64,000 bases of DNA from contig NZ_CP159992.1 of NCBI RefSeq assembly GCF_040702995.1, forward strand, positions 3,435,501 through 3,499,500, read 5' to 3'. Numbering within the stretch: position 1 is the first letter of the stretch; each line of letters begins with the position of its first letter. The DNA is from Paenibacillus sp. AN1007 (GTDB taxonomy: Bacteria; Bacillota; Bacilli; Paenibacillales; Paenibacillaceae). The translations under genes and the position numbers were made by a program. Shown in pieces: positions 27,300 through 35,909 of this stretch. The notes under the pieces are model-generated. The model made no database searches. It saw only the letters and a list, made by a program, of their open reading frames with translations, and was not told where the DNA came from.

Positions 27300-28289
27300 T
27301 TACCATACGAGTACGGATGCGCCCCATGTCAAACCGCCACCAAAACCAACCATCAGTACTGTGTCTCCAGCTTTCATACGACCTTCTTCTGCAGCTTCGA
27401 CCAGTGCAAGTGGAATGGATGCTGCCGACGTATTCGCATATTTGTCTACATTGACAACAACTTTCTCTTCAGGCAGCTCCAGCCGCTGCATTGCCGATTG
27501 AATAATTCGTACATTCGCCTGATGCGGAACGAACAAATCTACATCGGTACGATCCAAGCCAGCTTTGCGAAGCACTTCAATCGTTGCTGTACCCATGACA
27601 CGAACGGCAAACTTAAATACTTCACGACCGTTCATATAGATATAATGCTTTTTATTCTCAATCGTCTCCGCACTTGCCGGCAGGCGCGAACCGCCACCTT
27701 CGATATGCAGAAGACTGCCTCCCGCACCTTCTGCACCAAGATCAAATGCTTTGAAACCGCGACCTTCCGGCACTTCACCAACAACGACAGCACCCGCTCC
27801 GTCACCAAAGAGGACACAGGTATTGCGGTCTGTATAATCTGTAATGCGTGACAAGCAATCTGCACCAATAACAAGCGCATTATTGTACATGCCGCTTTGA
27901 ATGAAACTGGTTGCCGTTGCAAGACCGTATACAAACCCGGAACAAGCTGCGGACAAATCAAATGCGGCAGCACCCTTGGCTCCCAGCTTATCCTGCAAAA
28001 TGCAGGCCGTTGAAGGGAAAGAGGAGTCCGGTGTAATCGTTGCAACAATGATCAGATCCAGATCGCTGCCTGTCATGCCAGCAGATTCAAGTGCTTTCAA
28101 CGCTGCCTCATAAGCCAAATCAGAAGTGGCTTGATCCGGTGCAGCAATGTGCCGCTCCCTAATTCCTGTACGGCTGACAATCCACTCGTCATTCGTATCA
28201 ACCATTTTTTCCAGATCACTGTTTGTCAAAATTTTCTCTGGCACATATTTGCCTGTACCTATAATCCCTACCGGGCGTAAATTATTCAT
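27300..28289 (-). CDS. fabH: Beta-ketoacyl-ACP synthase III
   Basis: Starts fatty acid synthesis by condensing acyl-CoA with malonyl-ACP; its primer choice sets branched versus straight chains. Cys116 in DLSAACSGFVYG, His in VPHQANVRI and Asn in YANTSAASIP form the active site. A GTG at 28301 overlaps the plsX stop, but GGAAGTGA eight bases before ATG at 28289 supports the shorter 329-residue form. B. subtilis keeps its fabH genes elsewhere, so insertion between plsX and fabD is a lineage trait. Confidence 0.95.
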   Translation of the reverse strand: MNNLRPVGIIGTGKYVPEKILTNSDLEKMVDTNDEWIVSRTGIRERHIAAPDQATSDLAYEAALKALESAGMTGSDLDLIIVATITPDSSFPSTACILQDKLGAKGAAAFDLSAACSGFVYGLATATSFIQSGMYNNALVIGADCLSRITDYTDRNTCVLFGDGAGAVVVGEVPEGRGFKAFDLGAEGAGGSLLHIEGGGSRLPASAETIENKKHYIYMNGREVFKFAVRVMGTATIEVLRKAGLDRTDVDLFVPHQANVRIIQSAMQRLELPEEKVVVNVDKYANTSAASIPLALVEAAEEGRMKAGDTVLMVGFGGGLTWGASVLVW

Positions 28290-28297
28290 ATCGTCAC

Positions 28298-29293
28298 TCA
28301 CTTCCCGCGAATTTCCTTAGATATGCTGTCCACCAGCTGGTTTTGTACTGCAATCCGTGCCTGACGCACCGCGTTTTTGATCGCATTGCCATCCGCCGAA
28401 CCATGACTTTTAACGACCAAACCACTCAAACCTAACAGAGGGGCTCCACCGTGCTCTGTATAATCAAGCTTGCTCTTTAACCCTCGTAATTCCGGCATCA
28501 GCACAGCCGCGGCCAGTTTATTTTTGAAGGATGAAGTAAATTTCTCTTTGAGCAGACCAAAAATAGCGCCTGCCGCGCCTTCCAGTGATTTAAGCAAAAT
28601 GTTGCCGGCAAATCCGTCACATACCAGCACATCACAGGCGCCAGTAAGCACATCACGCGCCTCCACATTCCCGACAAAACGAATCGGAAGCTGTTCCAGA
28701 AGTGGATAGGCATGTTTGGTCAGCTCATTCCCTTTGCCTGCCTCTGTACCCACGTTGAGCAATCCCACTCTTGGAGAAGCAATGCCCTGCACTTTTTGTC
28801 GATACAAACTGCCCATCAGCGCGTATTGTGCCAAATGTTCAGGTTTAGCATCCATGTTGGCACCCAGGTCAAGAGCAAGCACGCCCACATCATCCATTGT
28901 GGGAATCATCGGCGCAAGCGCAGGACGTTCAATCCCTTCCATCCGGCCTACAACAAGCAATCCAGCCGTCATTAACGCTCCCGTATTCCCTGCCGAAATC
29001 ATGGCATCGGCTTCTTGCTCTTTGACCATACGTCCAGCTACAACCATGGAGGAATCTTTTTTGCGACGCACCGCTTTTACCGGCTCATCATCCGAACCAA
29101 TCACTTCGGAAGCGTGCCGAATGCTCAAGTTGGCCGGTTTTGCTCCAGACTGACTTAAAAGAGGTTCAAGCTTGGCTTCGTCGCCAACCAGGACGATTTG
29201 TGTGTCCGCCCATTCCGCAGCAGCGGCAGCGGCCCCTTCTACGGTTGACGCAGGGGCATGATCGCCTCCCATGGCATCAATGACGATTCTCAT
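28298..29293 (-). CDS. plsX: Phosphate acyltransferase PlsX
   Basis: Makes acyl-phosphate from acyl-ACP, feeding PlsY for phosphatidic acid synthesis at the membrane. The sequence begins MRIVIDAMGGDHAPASTVEGAA, the family signature, with ALDLGANMDAKPEHLAQYA and VLVCDGFAGNILLKSLEG further on. 331 residues, normal length. The start ATGA overlaps the fapR stop by four bases, giving translational coupling. Confidence 0.97.
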   Translation of the reverse strand: MRIVIDAMGGDHAPASTVEGAAAAAAEWADTQIVLVGDEAKLEPLLSQSGAKPANLSIRHASEVIGSDDEPVKAVRRKKDSSMVVAGRMVKEQEADAMISAGNTGALMTAGLLVVGRMEGIERPALAPMIPTMDDVGVLALDLGANMDAKPEHLAQYALMGSLYRQKVQGIASPRVGLLNVGTEAGKGNELTKHAYPLLEQLPIRFVGNVEARDVLTGACDVLVCDGFAGNILLKSLEGAAGAIFGLLKEKFTSSFKNKLAAAVLMPELRGLKSKLDYTEHGGAPLLGLSGLVVKSHGSADGNAIKNAVRQARIAVQNQLVDSISKEIRGK

Positions 29294-29892
29294 TCCAAAT
29301 GCCCTCCTTCTTTGCTGTCTTCTCCACCTGAATGATAGATTACAAAATTGCCTTGGAACACCATTTCTTCACCAACATAAGTGAAAACTTCAACTTTTGC
29401 TTTGCCCTTCTGGCCCGGAATTGATTTCACATAAGCTTTCGCAATGCATTTCTCCCCGAGACGCACGGAACGGACAAAACGTATATCCGCAGAAGCCGTT
29501 AGTGCAATCTCATCATTAATGACAGCGACTGCCAGCGAATTGGCTTGTGCGAAGACGTAGTGTCCACGAGCAATACCTGTTCTTGAAAAAACATGTTCTT
29601 CTTTGATCTCAAATAAGGATATCCCGCTCTTGTCCAGCTGTAAATCTACGATATCACCGATAATTTCATGCAGGGGAAGTGAGCGCACCTGATCATACGA
29701 GCGCTCTGCCATCAATTTCATCCGTTCCCGAAGCTCTGGTATTCCAAGTTCCAGCCTGTCAAGACGGATTGTCTGAATACTTACCTTTAATTGACGTGTA
29801 AGCTCCTGATCGGTCACAAACGGATTCTCATCTATCATTTTGGTTAACTGCTGCTGCCTCTGTCTTTTCGGTAAACGCTCGATGCCTGACAC
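29290..29892 (-). CDS. fapR: Transcriptional repressor of lipid synthesis FapR
   Basis: Represses the fap regulon until bound by malonyl-CoA. Residues 1-65 hold a DeoR-like helix-turn-helix (VTDQELTRQLKVSIQTIRLDRLELGIPELRERMK). Residues 75-190 form a hot-dog effector domain with EHVFSRTGIARGHYVFAQANSLAVAVI, which is nearly the B. subtilis sequence. The start is taken as GTG at 29892, although its ribosome binding site is weak. A matching FapR operator lies upstream, indicating autoregulation of fapR-plsX-fabH-fabD. Confidence 0.95.
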   Translation of the reverse strand: MSGIERLPKRQRQQQLTKMIDENPFVTDQELTRQLKVSIQTIRLDRLELGIPELRERMKLMAERSYDQVRSLPLHEIIGDIVDLQLDKSGISLFEIKEEHVFSRTGIARGHYVFAQANSLAVAVINDEIALTASADIRFVRSVRLGEKCIAKAYVKSIPGQKGKAKVEVFTYVGEEMVFQGNFVIYHSGGEDSKEGGHLE

Positions 29893-30029
29893 CCCCCGCT
29901 GTTCATTCCAGGACTGCCCCTACAGTCAGTTCAGTCCTGCAAGTCTTACTTCTCTATATAGCGCAATCCCCGTTCACCCAAGGGCGTTTCTCATAAAAGT
30001 GTATGTTCATCTGTATGTAACGTCAAATC

Positions 30030-30073
30030 TTAGAACCTGGTACTAAACTATAGTATATCTCATCCCGTGTCAA
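30030..30073 (-). promoter_or_regulatory. fapR promoter with FapR operator
   Basis: The inverted repeat TTAGAACCTGGTACTAA (30030-30046) matches the FapR box. Just upstream on the minus strand are TTGACA (30068-30073) and TATAGT (30047-30052) with a short 15-base spacer, so the operator covers the expected start site. A second possible promoter (TTGACG, 17 bases, TACACT) lies immediately downstream of the operator. Confidence 0.8.
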
Positions 30074-30183
30074 AAAGAAAGGCTGGACTAACAAAAACAC
30101 CTCACTTCAGCAAAGTGCCGATTAGCGATCCTATTCCTCTTAACAGCTCCAGCATTCGCATGTTATCGACTTGGGTTCACACA

Positions 30184-30219
30184 AAAAAGCAGCACCTCAT
30201 CGAAATGAAGTGCTGCTTA
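30184..30219 (-). terminator. Terminator after rpmF
   Basis: AAGCAGCAC / GTGCTGCTT stem followed on the minus strand by TTTTTT; it begins 12 bases after the rpmF stop. Confidence 0.85.
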
Positions 30220-30230
30220 ATGTCCAGCTA

Positions 30231-30404
30231 TTATTGAGAGATGATCTCTCTTGCTTTGTACGTTCCGCACACTTTGCACACGTGGTGAGCAAGCTTCAAT
30301 TCGCCGCATTGTTCACATTTCACCATGCCCGGTACAGCCAATTTAAAGTGAGTGCGACGTTTGTCGCGACGCGTCTTGGACGTTCTCCGTTGAGGTACTG
30401 CCAT
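30231..30404 (-). CDS. rpmF: 50S ribosomal protein L32
   Basis: A 57-residue ribosomal protein of the zinc-binding type: two Cys-x2-Cys pairs are in [18 protein letters not shown]. It starts [22 protein letters not shown]. The upstream GTG at 30413 is part of the AAGGAGGTGG ribosome binding site, so ATG at 30404 is the start. It follows yceD by 65 bases, the conserved pair in many bacteria. Confidence 0.97.
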   Translation of the reverse strand: MAVPQRRTSKTRRDKRRTHFKLAVPGMVKCEQCGELKLAHHVCKVCGTYKAREIISQ

Positions 30405-30469
30405 TATTCCCACCTCCTTATCAAAATCAACCTTTGCAGGTAGTTGTTACGTTCGATTTTCAATCATGC

Positions 30470-30976
30470 TCATTTAAAAAAATCCTTGAGTCCTGCAAGC
30501 CGCGGATCAATAACCTGGTTATCACAACCGCAGTCACCTTCGTTCAGCTCATGACCACACTTGGGACAGAGTCCCTTACATGTCTCATTGCAGAGCGGTA
30601 CGAACGGAAGATCCAGCAGAAAAGCTTCCTCGGCATAACCTTTCAGATCAACGCTATCCTCATCCACATAGAGCGTATCGTCATCCTCAGATAATTCCTC
30701 AGGCTGTTTTCCCTGCTTGAATTGCTCATGAAAATCAATATGAAAATGTTCACTTAGCGGCTTGAGACAACGGGAGCACAACATGTCCACCCCTACTGTC
30801 AGTTTGCCGTGAACATCCACAACGTTTCCCTCTCTGATCTCTGCAGCTAAATCCGCAGTCAGCGGGGTAACGGCTGTGATATCTTGTCGGTTAGAAACCA
30901 GATGTTTGATATCCCACTGTTCGTTAAAGCGCAGGGGGCGATCACTGGTTGCCACTTTGCGAAATGGCATTAACAT
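30470..30976 (-). CDS. yceD: YceD (YlbN, DUF177) protein
   Basis: A 168-residue protein of the YceD family, which is linked to 23S rRNA accumulation and always neighbours rpmF. The core shows VDMLCSRCLKPLSEHFHIDF and EAFLLDLPFVPLCNETCKGLCPKCGHELNEGDCGC, whose cysteines probably bind metal. The frame opens at 31069, but GGAGTGA lies before ATG 30976 with good spacing, and the upstream part (MNAHIRIVLNC...) is not family-like. It is transcribed from a near-consensus promoter at 31139-31168. Confidence 0.9.
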   Translation of the reverse strand: MLMPFRKVATSDRPLRFNEQWDIKHLVSNRQDITAVTPLTADLAAEIREGNVVDVHGKLTVGVDMLCSRCLKPLSEHFHIDFHEQFKQGKQPEELSEDDDTLYVDEDSVDLKGYAEEAFLLDLPFVPLCNETCKGLCPKCGHELNEGDCGCDNQVIDPRLAGLKDFFK

Positions 30977-31138
30977 GTTCATCACTCCAAACGAAACCAA
31001 TTTCATAAATAGTTGTCTAACGAATGGCGGCAGTATACAGTTCAAGACGATCCTAATATGTGCGTTCATTCCTGACTGTATGTACTCTGACTGTCACACG
31101 CAAAAGATATTATGAAATTGACTTAACAAACAAAAATC

Positions 31139-31168
31139 ATTATACCGATTTTTCAAGAGGTTTGTCAA
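31139..31168 (-). promoter_or_regulatory. Consensus SigA promoter of yceD-rpmF
   Basis: Minus strand TTGACA (31163-31168), 18-base spacer, TATAAT (31139-31144): both hexamers perfect. The start near 31132 leaves a 5' leader of about 155 bases in which no known RNA was recognised. Confidence 0.85.
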
Positions 31169-31329
31169 CACTTTTAACTTTACACCCTATCAGGAAAATA
31201 GAAAATCCGATGAAGCCGTCACATCTGATCTATTATAGACCTGCTGCAGCATAACTACAAGTCATCTCTCCTATCTGAATTCTATGCTTTTTCCCATATC
31301 TGCATCAGTCACCAATCGTTAACGAATGG

Positions 31330-31372
31330 TGTGATCTATGTCACACAGGCCGTATTAGCGCGTGCCTATACT
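31330..31372 (+). promoter_or_regulatory. Fnr/Crp-type class II promoter of hmp
   Basis: TGTGATCTATGTCACA (31330-31345) is a perfect TGTGA-N6-TCACA site. The -10 TATACT is at 31367-31372 and there is no -35. With a start at 31379 the site centre falls at -41.5, the exact class II activator position. Confidence 0.8.
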
Positions 31373-31473
31373 TGCTTTATAGCAGAGAATCCCCAGCATA
31401 AAGAAGCATTTTGAGGATGATTTTCACAAGACCCTGCAGGCGCTATCATAACTATGATCGGGAGGGAATTTAT

Positions 31474-32709
31474 ATGTTAAGCCAACAAACGATTGACGTT
31501 ATCAAATCCACTGTACCTGTACTTGAAGTTCATGGTGAGGCCATTACACGCCATTTCTATCAAACGATGTTTACAGCTCACCCGGAGCTGCTGAACATTT
31601 TTAACCATGCTAATCAGAAACAGGGTCGACAGCAGGCGGCACTGGCAAACATGGTTTATACCGCAGCCATGCACATCGATAACCTCGGGGCCATCTTGCC
31701 GGCCGTTCGTCAGGTTGCTCATAAACACCGCAGTCTGGGCATAGTGCCTGAACAGTATAGAATTGTTGGAACTTATCTGCTTCAAGCTATCAAAGATGTG
31801 CTTGGTGATGCCGCAACAGAAGAAATTTTGACTGCATGGGGCGATGCCTACCAGGTAATTGCAGATGCTTTTATAGGCATTGAGCAGGACATGTACAGCG
31901 AAGCCGCCAATCAAACCGGCGGATGGGATGGCTTCCGATTGTTCCAGGTTGCAAAGAAAGTGCAGGAAAGCGAAGTCATCACTTCATTTTATCTGCTGCC
32001 TGAAGATGGCAAATCCATTTCTTCTTACCAACCTGGACAATATATCAGTATCAGAATGCAGGTTCCAGGACAGCAATTCACCCAGATTCGTCAGTATACC
32101 CTATCCGATGCACCGGGCAAACCATATTACCGCATATCCGTCAAACGTGAATCGGGTGCTCCCGATCGTCCTGACGGGGTGATCTCTAATTATCTTCATG
32201 ATCACATAACCGAAGGCAGTCTAGTCGAACTTTCTGCTCCGGCGGGTGATTTCACGCTGGATATGGAAGATCAACGTCCAATTGTTCTCGTGAGCGGCGG
32301 TGTGGGCCTAACGCCAATGATCAGCATGCTGAATGCATTGACGGAGTCTGGGGATCAGCGCCCGGTTACATTTTTGCATGCCAGTCCGAACGGGCAGGCC
32401 CATGCTTTTCGAGATCATGTAAACCGCCTGGCTCAAGAGCACACCCATCTGATGGTTCACTTTTGTTACACAGCTCCGAGTGATGCGGACCTGCAAAACG
32501 AGTTTGTTTACAGACAGGGATATATGGATGCGGCATGGCTTCGTCAGGTCATTCAAGAACCGGATGCCAACTATTATCTATGCGGCTCTGCAGCATTTAT
32601 GCGGTCAGTCTATGCAGAACTTCTGTCCATTGGCGCCGCATCCGATCGCATTCATTATGAATTTTTCGGGCCAAAGGCAAGCCTGTCTCCTGCTGCCGAG
32701 AATGTTTGA
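31474..32709 (+). CDS. hmp: Flavohemoglobin (nitric oxide dioxygenase)
   Basis: Oxidises nitric oxide to nitrate using O2 and NAD(P)H, protecting against nitrosative stress in the cytoplasm. Residues 1-140 are a globin with Tyr29, Gln53 and proximal His85 (VAHKHRSLG). Residues about 150-260 bind FAD (RQYTLSD) and about 270-400 bind NAD(P)H (VLVSGGVGLTPM, YLCGSAAFM). The 411-residue length is normal. ATG at 31474 follows GGGAGG; the frame upstream to 31411 overlaps promoter sequence. No NsrR gene is in the window. Confidence 0.96.
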   Translation: MLSQQTIDVIKSTVPVLEVHGEAITRHFYQTMFTAHPELLNIFNHANQKQGRQQAALANMVYTAAMHIDNLGAILPAVRQVAHKHRSLGIVPEQYRIVGTYLLQAIKDVLGDAATEEILTAWGDAYQVIADAFIGIEQDMYSEAANQTGGWDGFRLFQVAKKVQESEVITSFYLLPEDGKSISSYQPGQYISIRMQVPGQQFTQIRQYTLSDAPGKPYYRISVKRESGAPDRPDGVISNYLHDHITEGSLVELSAPAGDFTLDMEDQRPIVLVSGGVGLTPMISMLNALTESGDQRPVTFLHASPNGQAHAFRDHVNRLAQEHTHLMVHFCYTAPSDADLQNEFVYRQGYMDAAWLRQVIQEPDANYYLCGSAAFMRSVYAELLSIGAASDRIHYEFFGPKASLSPAAENV

Positions 32710-32825
32710 GTACGAAATAATGTAAAAGTGTGGAAAACCGCTTAAGTGCATATGGTAAAGAATCCGATTGAATGTGATCGCTCTCTTTGGCTCATCAGTT
32801 GATATGTACTTACTGCATATGATTC
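32710..32825. other. Intergenic sequence after hmp
   Basis: No terminator immediately follows hmp and no gene was seen here; the next hairpin is at 32940. Confidence 0.4.
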
Positions 32826-32831
32826 GTTGTG

Positions 32832-32927
32832 TATAATCCACCAGACATGGATGTCAGCTGGTTCCTTCAAGGAGTGCTGATGGATGTGCTTCGCAATTCC
32901 TCGGGAGATTCAGTTTCGCATGAATAA
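32832..32927 (+). other. Candidate short transcript with a 15-codon ORF
   Basis: A perfect TATAAT (32832-32837), with only a poor -35, precedes AAGGAG (32869-32874), a five-base spacer and ATG at 32880, opening MDVLRNSSGDSVSHE and stopping at 32927. A very strong terminator follows after 12 bases. The product could be a small peptide, a leader, or a non-coding RNA of about 140 bases; chance is not excluded. Confidence 0.35.
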
Positions 32928-32939
32928 TTCTTTTGACTT

Positions 32940-32983
32940 AAGGTACAGACAGCATCTGCAGATGCTGTCTGTACCTTTTTTTC
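32940..32983 (+). terminator. Perfect-palindrome terminator
   Basis: AAGGTACAGACAGCATCTG is followed by its exact reverse complement, then a run of seven T. It would end either hmp read-through or the short unit beginning near 32843. Confidence 0.85.
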
Positions 32984-33186
32984 ATCATTTGCTCTAATTC
33001 AAGCTCTCCTCTATGATGAAAGAGAATTGGACAATACGTCGAATAGACTAAGTGCTGCCCTACATTTTGAAAAATGTCTTTACATACAAGAAAAACAGAT
33101 GGACAGAAGTTTCGAAAGCGAAGTGTGCACCTGAATATTTCTAATAAAAAGGCTGCTGCCTTTAAAATAAGAAAGGGGAAACCTGC

Positions 33187-34431
33187 ATGAAAGCTGTAGG
33201 CATAATTGTAGAATATAATCCGCTGCACAACGGACATGTGCATCATCTGAATGAGTCCCGGCGGCTTAGCGGAGCAGACGCCGTTGTTGCTGTAATGAGC
33301 GGCCCTTTTCTCCAGCGCGGCGAACCCGCCATCGCCGGTAAAAGGGCGCGCACAGAGATGGCGCTCCATGCTGGCGCCGATCTCGTGCTTGAGCTGCCGG
33401 TCGCGTATGCGGTCCAACCGGCAGAATGGTTCGCCTTCGGTGCGGTATCGCTGCTGCACCGCACCGGGGTCGTGGACTCGCTCTGCTTTGGCAGCGAGTC
33501 CGGCGACATCCACAGCCTGCAGCGCATTGCGCGCGTGCTGGCTGTAGAGCCCGCAGGGCTGCGCGAGGATATCGCGCGCCGCCTGCGGGAGGGCGCCAGC
33601 TACCCCGCCGCGTACGCAGGCGCGGCGGCAGCGCTGGCGCCCGGCGGCGTCGATGCTGACGACGCCGCGGCACTGCTGGAGCAGCCCAACAATTCGCTTG
33701 GGCTGCACTACCTCATCGCGCTGCAGCGGCTGGGCAGCGCGATCCAGCCCTTGACGGCGGCACGTACCGGTGCCGCCTACCACGAGGCGACGCCCGGACC
33801 GGGGGCGATCGCCAGTGCCACGGCCGTCCGCCGCCTGCTTCTGGCGGACGGGCCCGCTGCCGCGGCACCATACGTGCCGGCGGCGACCCTTGCCATTCTG
33901 CATCGCGAATGGCAGGAGGGGCGCGCTCCCATGCACTGGGAGCGCTTTGCACAGCCGCTGCTGCACATTGCGGCTACCCGCCGTGCCGGCGAGCTGGAGC
34001 GCATCGCCGAAGTTACGGAAGGGCTGGAGCATCGGCTCATTCGCACACTCGCCCAGCTCCCGGAGCCTTCCATCGAAGCACTACTGAATGCGCTCAAAAC
34101 CCGGCGATACACACGCACCAAACTGCAGCGCATGCTCGCCCATCTGCTGCTGAACCACACCAAAACCGAATGTTCAGCTGAAGCATTGGCCCCAGGTCCC
34201 GGATATCTGCGTGTCCTCGGCTTTACTTCGAAAGGACAGAGCCTGCTCAAACAAATGAAAAAAACGGCCTCTCTGCCCGTTGTGCTGAAGCCGTCGACGT
34301 TTGACCACCCTCAACTGGAACTGGATATTCAGGCCCAAGCCGCCTATGCACTCGCACATGATCCGCATGATGCACGCAGCATATCACGCATTATGTACAG
34401 CGACTACTATGATTCGCCCGTGAGAATCTGA
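33187..34431 (+). CDS. tmcAL: tRNA(Met) cytidine acetate ligase (TmcAL, YlbM)
   Basis: Makes N4-acetylcytidine at the wobble base of elongator tRNA(Met) from acetate and ATP. The nucleotidyltransferase start MKAVGIIVEYNPLHNGHVHH has the HxGH motif at His14-Gly16-His17, followed by VMSGPFLQRGEPA and DLVLELPVAYAVQPAEWFAFGAV. 414 residues is close to family length. The middle (about 33250-34050) is strikingly GC- and Ala-rich compared with both flanks, as in some high-GC relatives, while the ends are typical. ATG at 33187 follows GAAAGGGG. B. subtilis has it between ylbL and ylbN on one strand; here it is opposite to both neighbours. Confidence 0.93.
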   Translation: MKAVGIIVEYNPLHNGHVHHLNESRRLSGADAVVAVMSGPFLQRGEPAIAGKRARTEMALHAGADLVLELPVAYAVQPAEWFAFGAVSLLHRTGVVDSLCFGSESGDIHSLQRIARVLAVEPAGLREDIARRLREGASYPAAYAGAAAALAPGGVDADDAAALLEQPNNSLGLHYLIALQRLGSAIQPLTAARTGAAYHEATPGPGAIASATAVRRLLLADGPAAAAPYVPAATLAILHREWQEGRAPMHWERFAQPLLHIAATRRAGELERIAEVTEGLEHRLIRTLAQLPEPSIEALLNALKTRRYTRTKLQRMLAHLLLNHTKTECSAEALAPGPGYLRVLGFTSKGQSLLKQMKKTASLPVVLKPSTFDHPQLELDIQAQAAYALAHDPHDARSISRIMYSDYYDSPVRI

Positions 34432-34497
34432 TTCTCATCGGGAATGATGAACAGCTATAATATGTCAAAATACGATATTAACTGCATAACAGCCACA

Positions 34498-34548
34498 CAA
34501 AAAAAATCCCTTGTTCACAGCGCATCGGGCTGTCATAACAAGGGATTT
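34498..34548 (-). terminator. Bidirectional terminator between tmcAL and sepM
   Basis: AAATCCCTTGTT pairs with AACAAGGGATTT. The minus strand ends in eight T residues, so it mainly serves sepM, but it can also stop tmcAL. Confidence 0.8.
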
Positions 34549-34621
34549 ATCTATTCAATTATTTTCATACATTTATTAAACATTGCTCTCTGACTCGCTC
34601 TTCTGCCTGTTGTATCCAGCC

Positions 34622-35662
34622 TTATGACTTCACAGACAAGGTATTGAGATAAGCCAATGCATCGTCAAGTGTACTTACAGGTACAAGCTTCATTGGGGTT
34701 TTGATTTCTTTTGCTTTAGCTGCAGCTTCCTTGTAATTATCTTTGGGTACAAAGAAAATTTCAGCTTGTTTACGATTAGCAGCCACAATTTTGTGCTGTA
34801 CCCCGCCAATCGGGCCCACAACGCCCTCTTTGGTTATTGTACCGGTCCCGGCAATGCGATGTCCTTTGGTCAAGTCACCCGGAGTCAGCTGATTGTAAAT
34901 CTCCAGCGTAAACATTAGCCCGGCAGAGGGACCACCCACCTGAGTGCTTGAAAATGTGATCTGTTTGTTCGGGTCTTCCGGCTTCACCTTCTGTACCGCA
35001 CCGATCATGACGCCCAGACCCGGTCGTGTTTTACCCGTCTTGCTGTCTTTAACCTGAACCAGCGTCACATCCCGGCTGATGGTCTCACCGCCTCGCTCCA
35101 GCTGCATCTCCACCGTATCTCCAGCCTTTTTCCCTTTGAGCTGATCAGCCAGTACGGAATTATCGGGTGTCGCTGTACCGTTCACACCCAGAATAATATC
35201 TCCGGGTTCAATATCTCCATCCGGCTTCGGATTTTCCGAGAGTCCAAACACAAAGATATGCTCAGGTACGATGGAATACGCTATTCCCGCTTTCTCATAC
35301 GCTGCCTCCATGGCGGAAGACTGGGAGTCACTCATGAACCAGACTTGTTCTGCCGAATATTCTGCCTCGCTTTTACCGCGCAGCCGATCTTCCTTTTTAT
35401 CCACCTGCGCATTCTTGTCAAACCACGAGGTTCCCAGCAAAAACAAATTGGCGTATGTCGCCGACACGGTTGTCATCATGAATACGCCCTTCTCATCCTG
35501 GTCACCGTCCTTCACGGTAACCATTGGTTTAACTTCATCCGCGCTGCCAGGCGTATATATAATATACGGCGTTGGCATATACACCGTAAGATAGACGATC
35601 AGAGCTACTGCAATTACATAGATCGAAGCTCTGAAAGCACCTGATTTCCGGAACTGTCTCAT
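34622..35662 (-). CDS. ylbL: PDZ-Lon family membrane protease (SepM/YlbL)
   Basis: A membrane-anchored serine protease. One transmembrane segment (about 12-29) is followed by an extracytoplasmic part containing a PDZ domain (about 120-205; VFGLSENPKPDGDIEPGDIILGVNG) and a Lon-type catalytic domain with Ser246 in VGGPSAGLMF and Lys291 in GPIGGVQHKI. SepM in streptococci trims a signalling peptide; in Bacillus YlbL is linked to DNA-damage cell-division control. The ATG at 35662 has GGAGG eight bases upstream; the frame to 35689 is rejected. Confidence 0.93.
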   Translation of the reverse strand: MRQFRKSGAFRASIYVIAVALIVYLTVYMPTPYIIYTPGSADEVKPMVTVKDGDQDEKGVFMMTTVSATYANLFLLGTSWFDKNAQVDKKEDRLRGKSEAEYSAEQVWFMSDSQSSAMEAAYEKAGIAYSIVPEHIFVFGLSENPKPDGDIEPGDIILGVNGTATPDNSVLADQLKGKKAGDTVEMQLERGGETISRDVTLVQVKDSKTGKTRPGLGVMIGAVQKVKPEDPNKQITFSSTQVGGPSAGLMFTLEIYNQLTPGDLTKGHRIAGTGTITKEGVVGPIGGVQHKIVAANRKQAEIFFVPKDNYKEAAAKAKEIKTPMKLVPVSTLDDALAYLNTLSVKS

Positions 35663-35909
35663 CCCGTGAGCCTCCGTTCTTTGTATCACTTACAAGCTTA
35701 TCCAGGCCCTGTACTAATTCAACACTCGTTTCGAGTTTGATGTGGTTTCCATTCTAACACCCTGCCATCCCTGCATACAATGGTACAGGCCGGATAGGCC
35801 GCTGCATCCCAACTGTCTTTCCGGTCAAGGCCGAACCGTCATGGGACGTGATTCGGCCGTCCACTTGATTCAAATGCCGTGCAGGCGTTATATGATAGGA
35901 GGTGAAACC

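Noticed and set aside
32940..32977. Perfect inverted repeat considered as a transposon end or CRISPR-like unit
   Set aside because: It is single, followed by a T-tract and placed after coding sequence, which fits a terminator.
32938..34032. Minus-strand frame of 364 codons opposite tmcAL
   Set aside because: It is a shadow of the GC-rich tmcAL segment; tmcAL carries the HxGH motif and a good start site.
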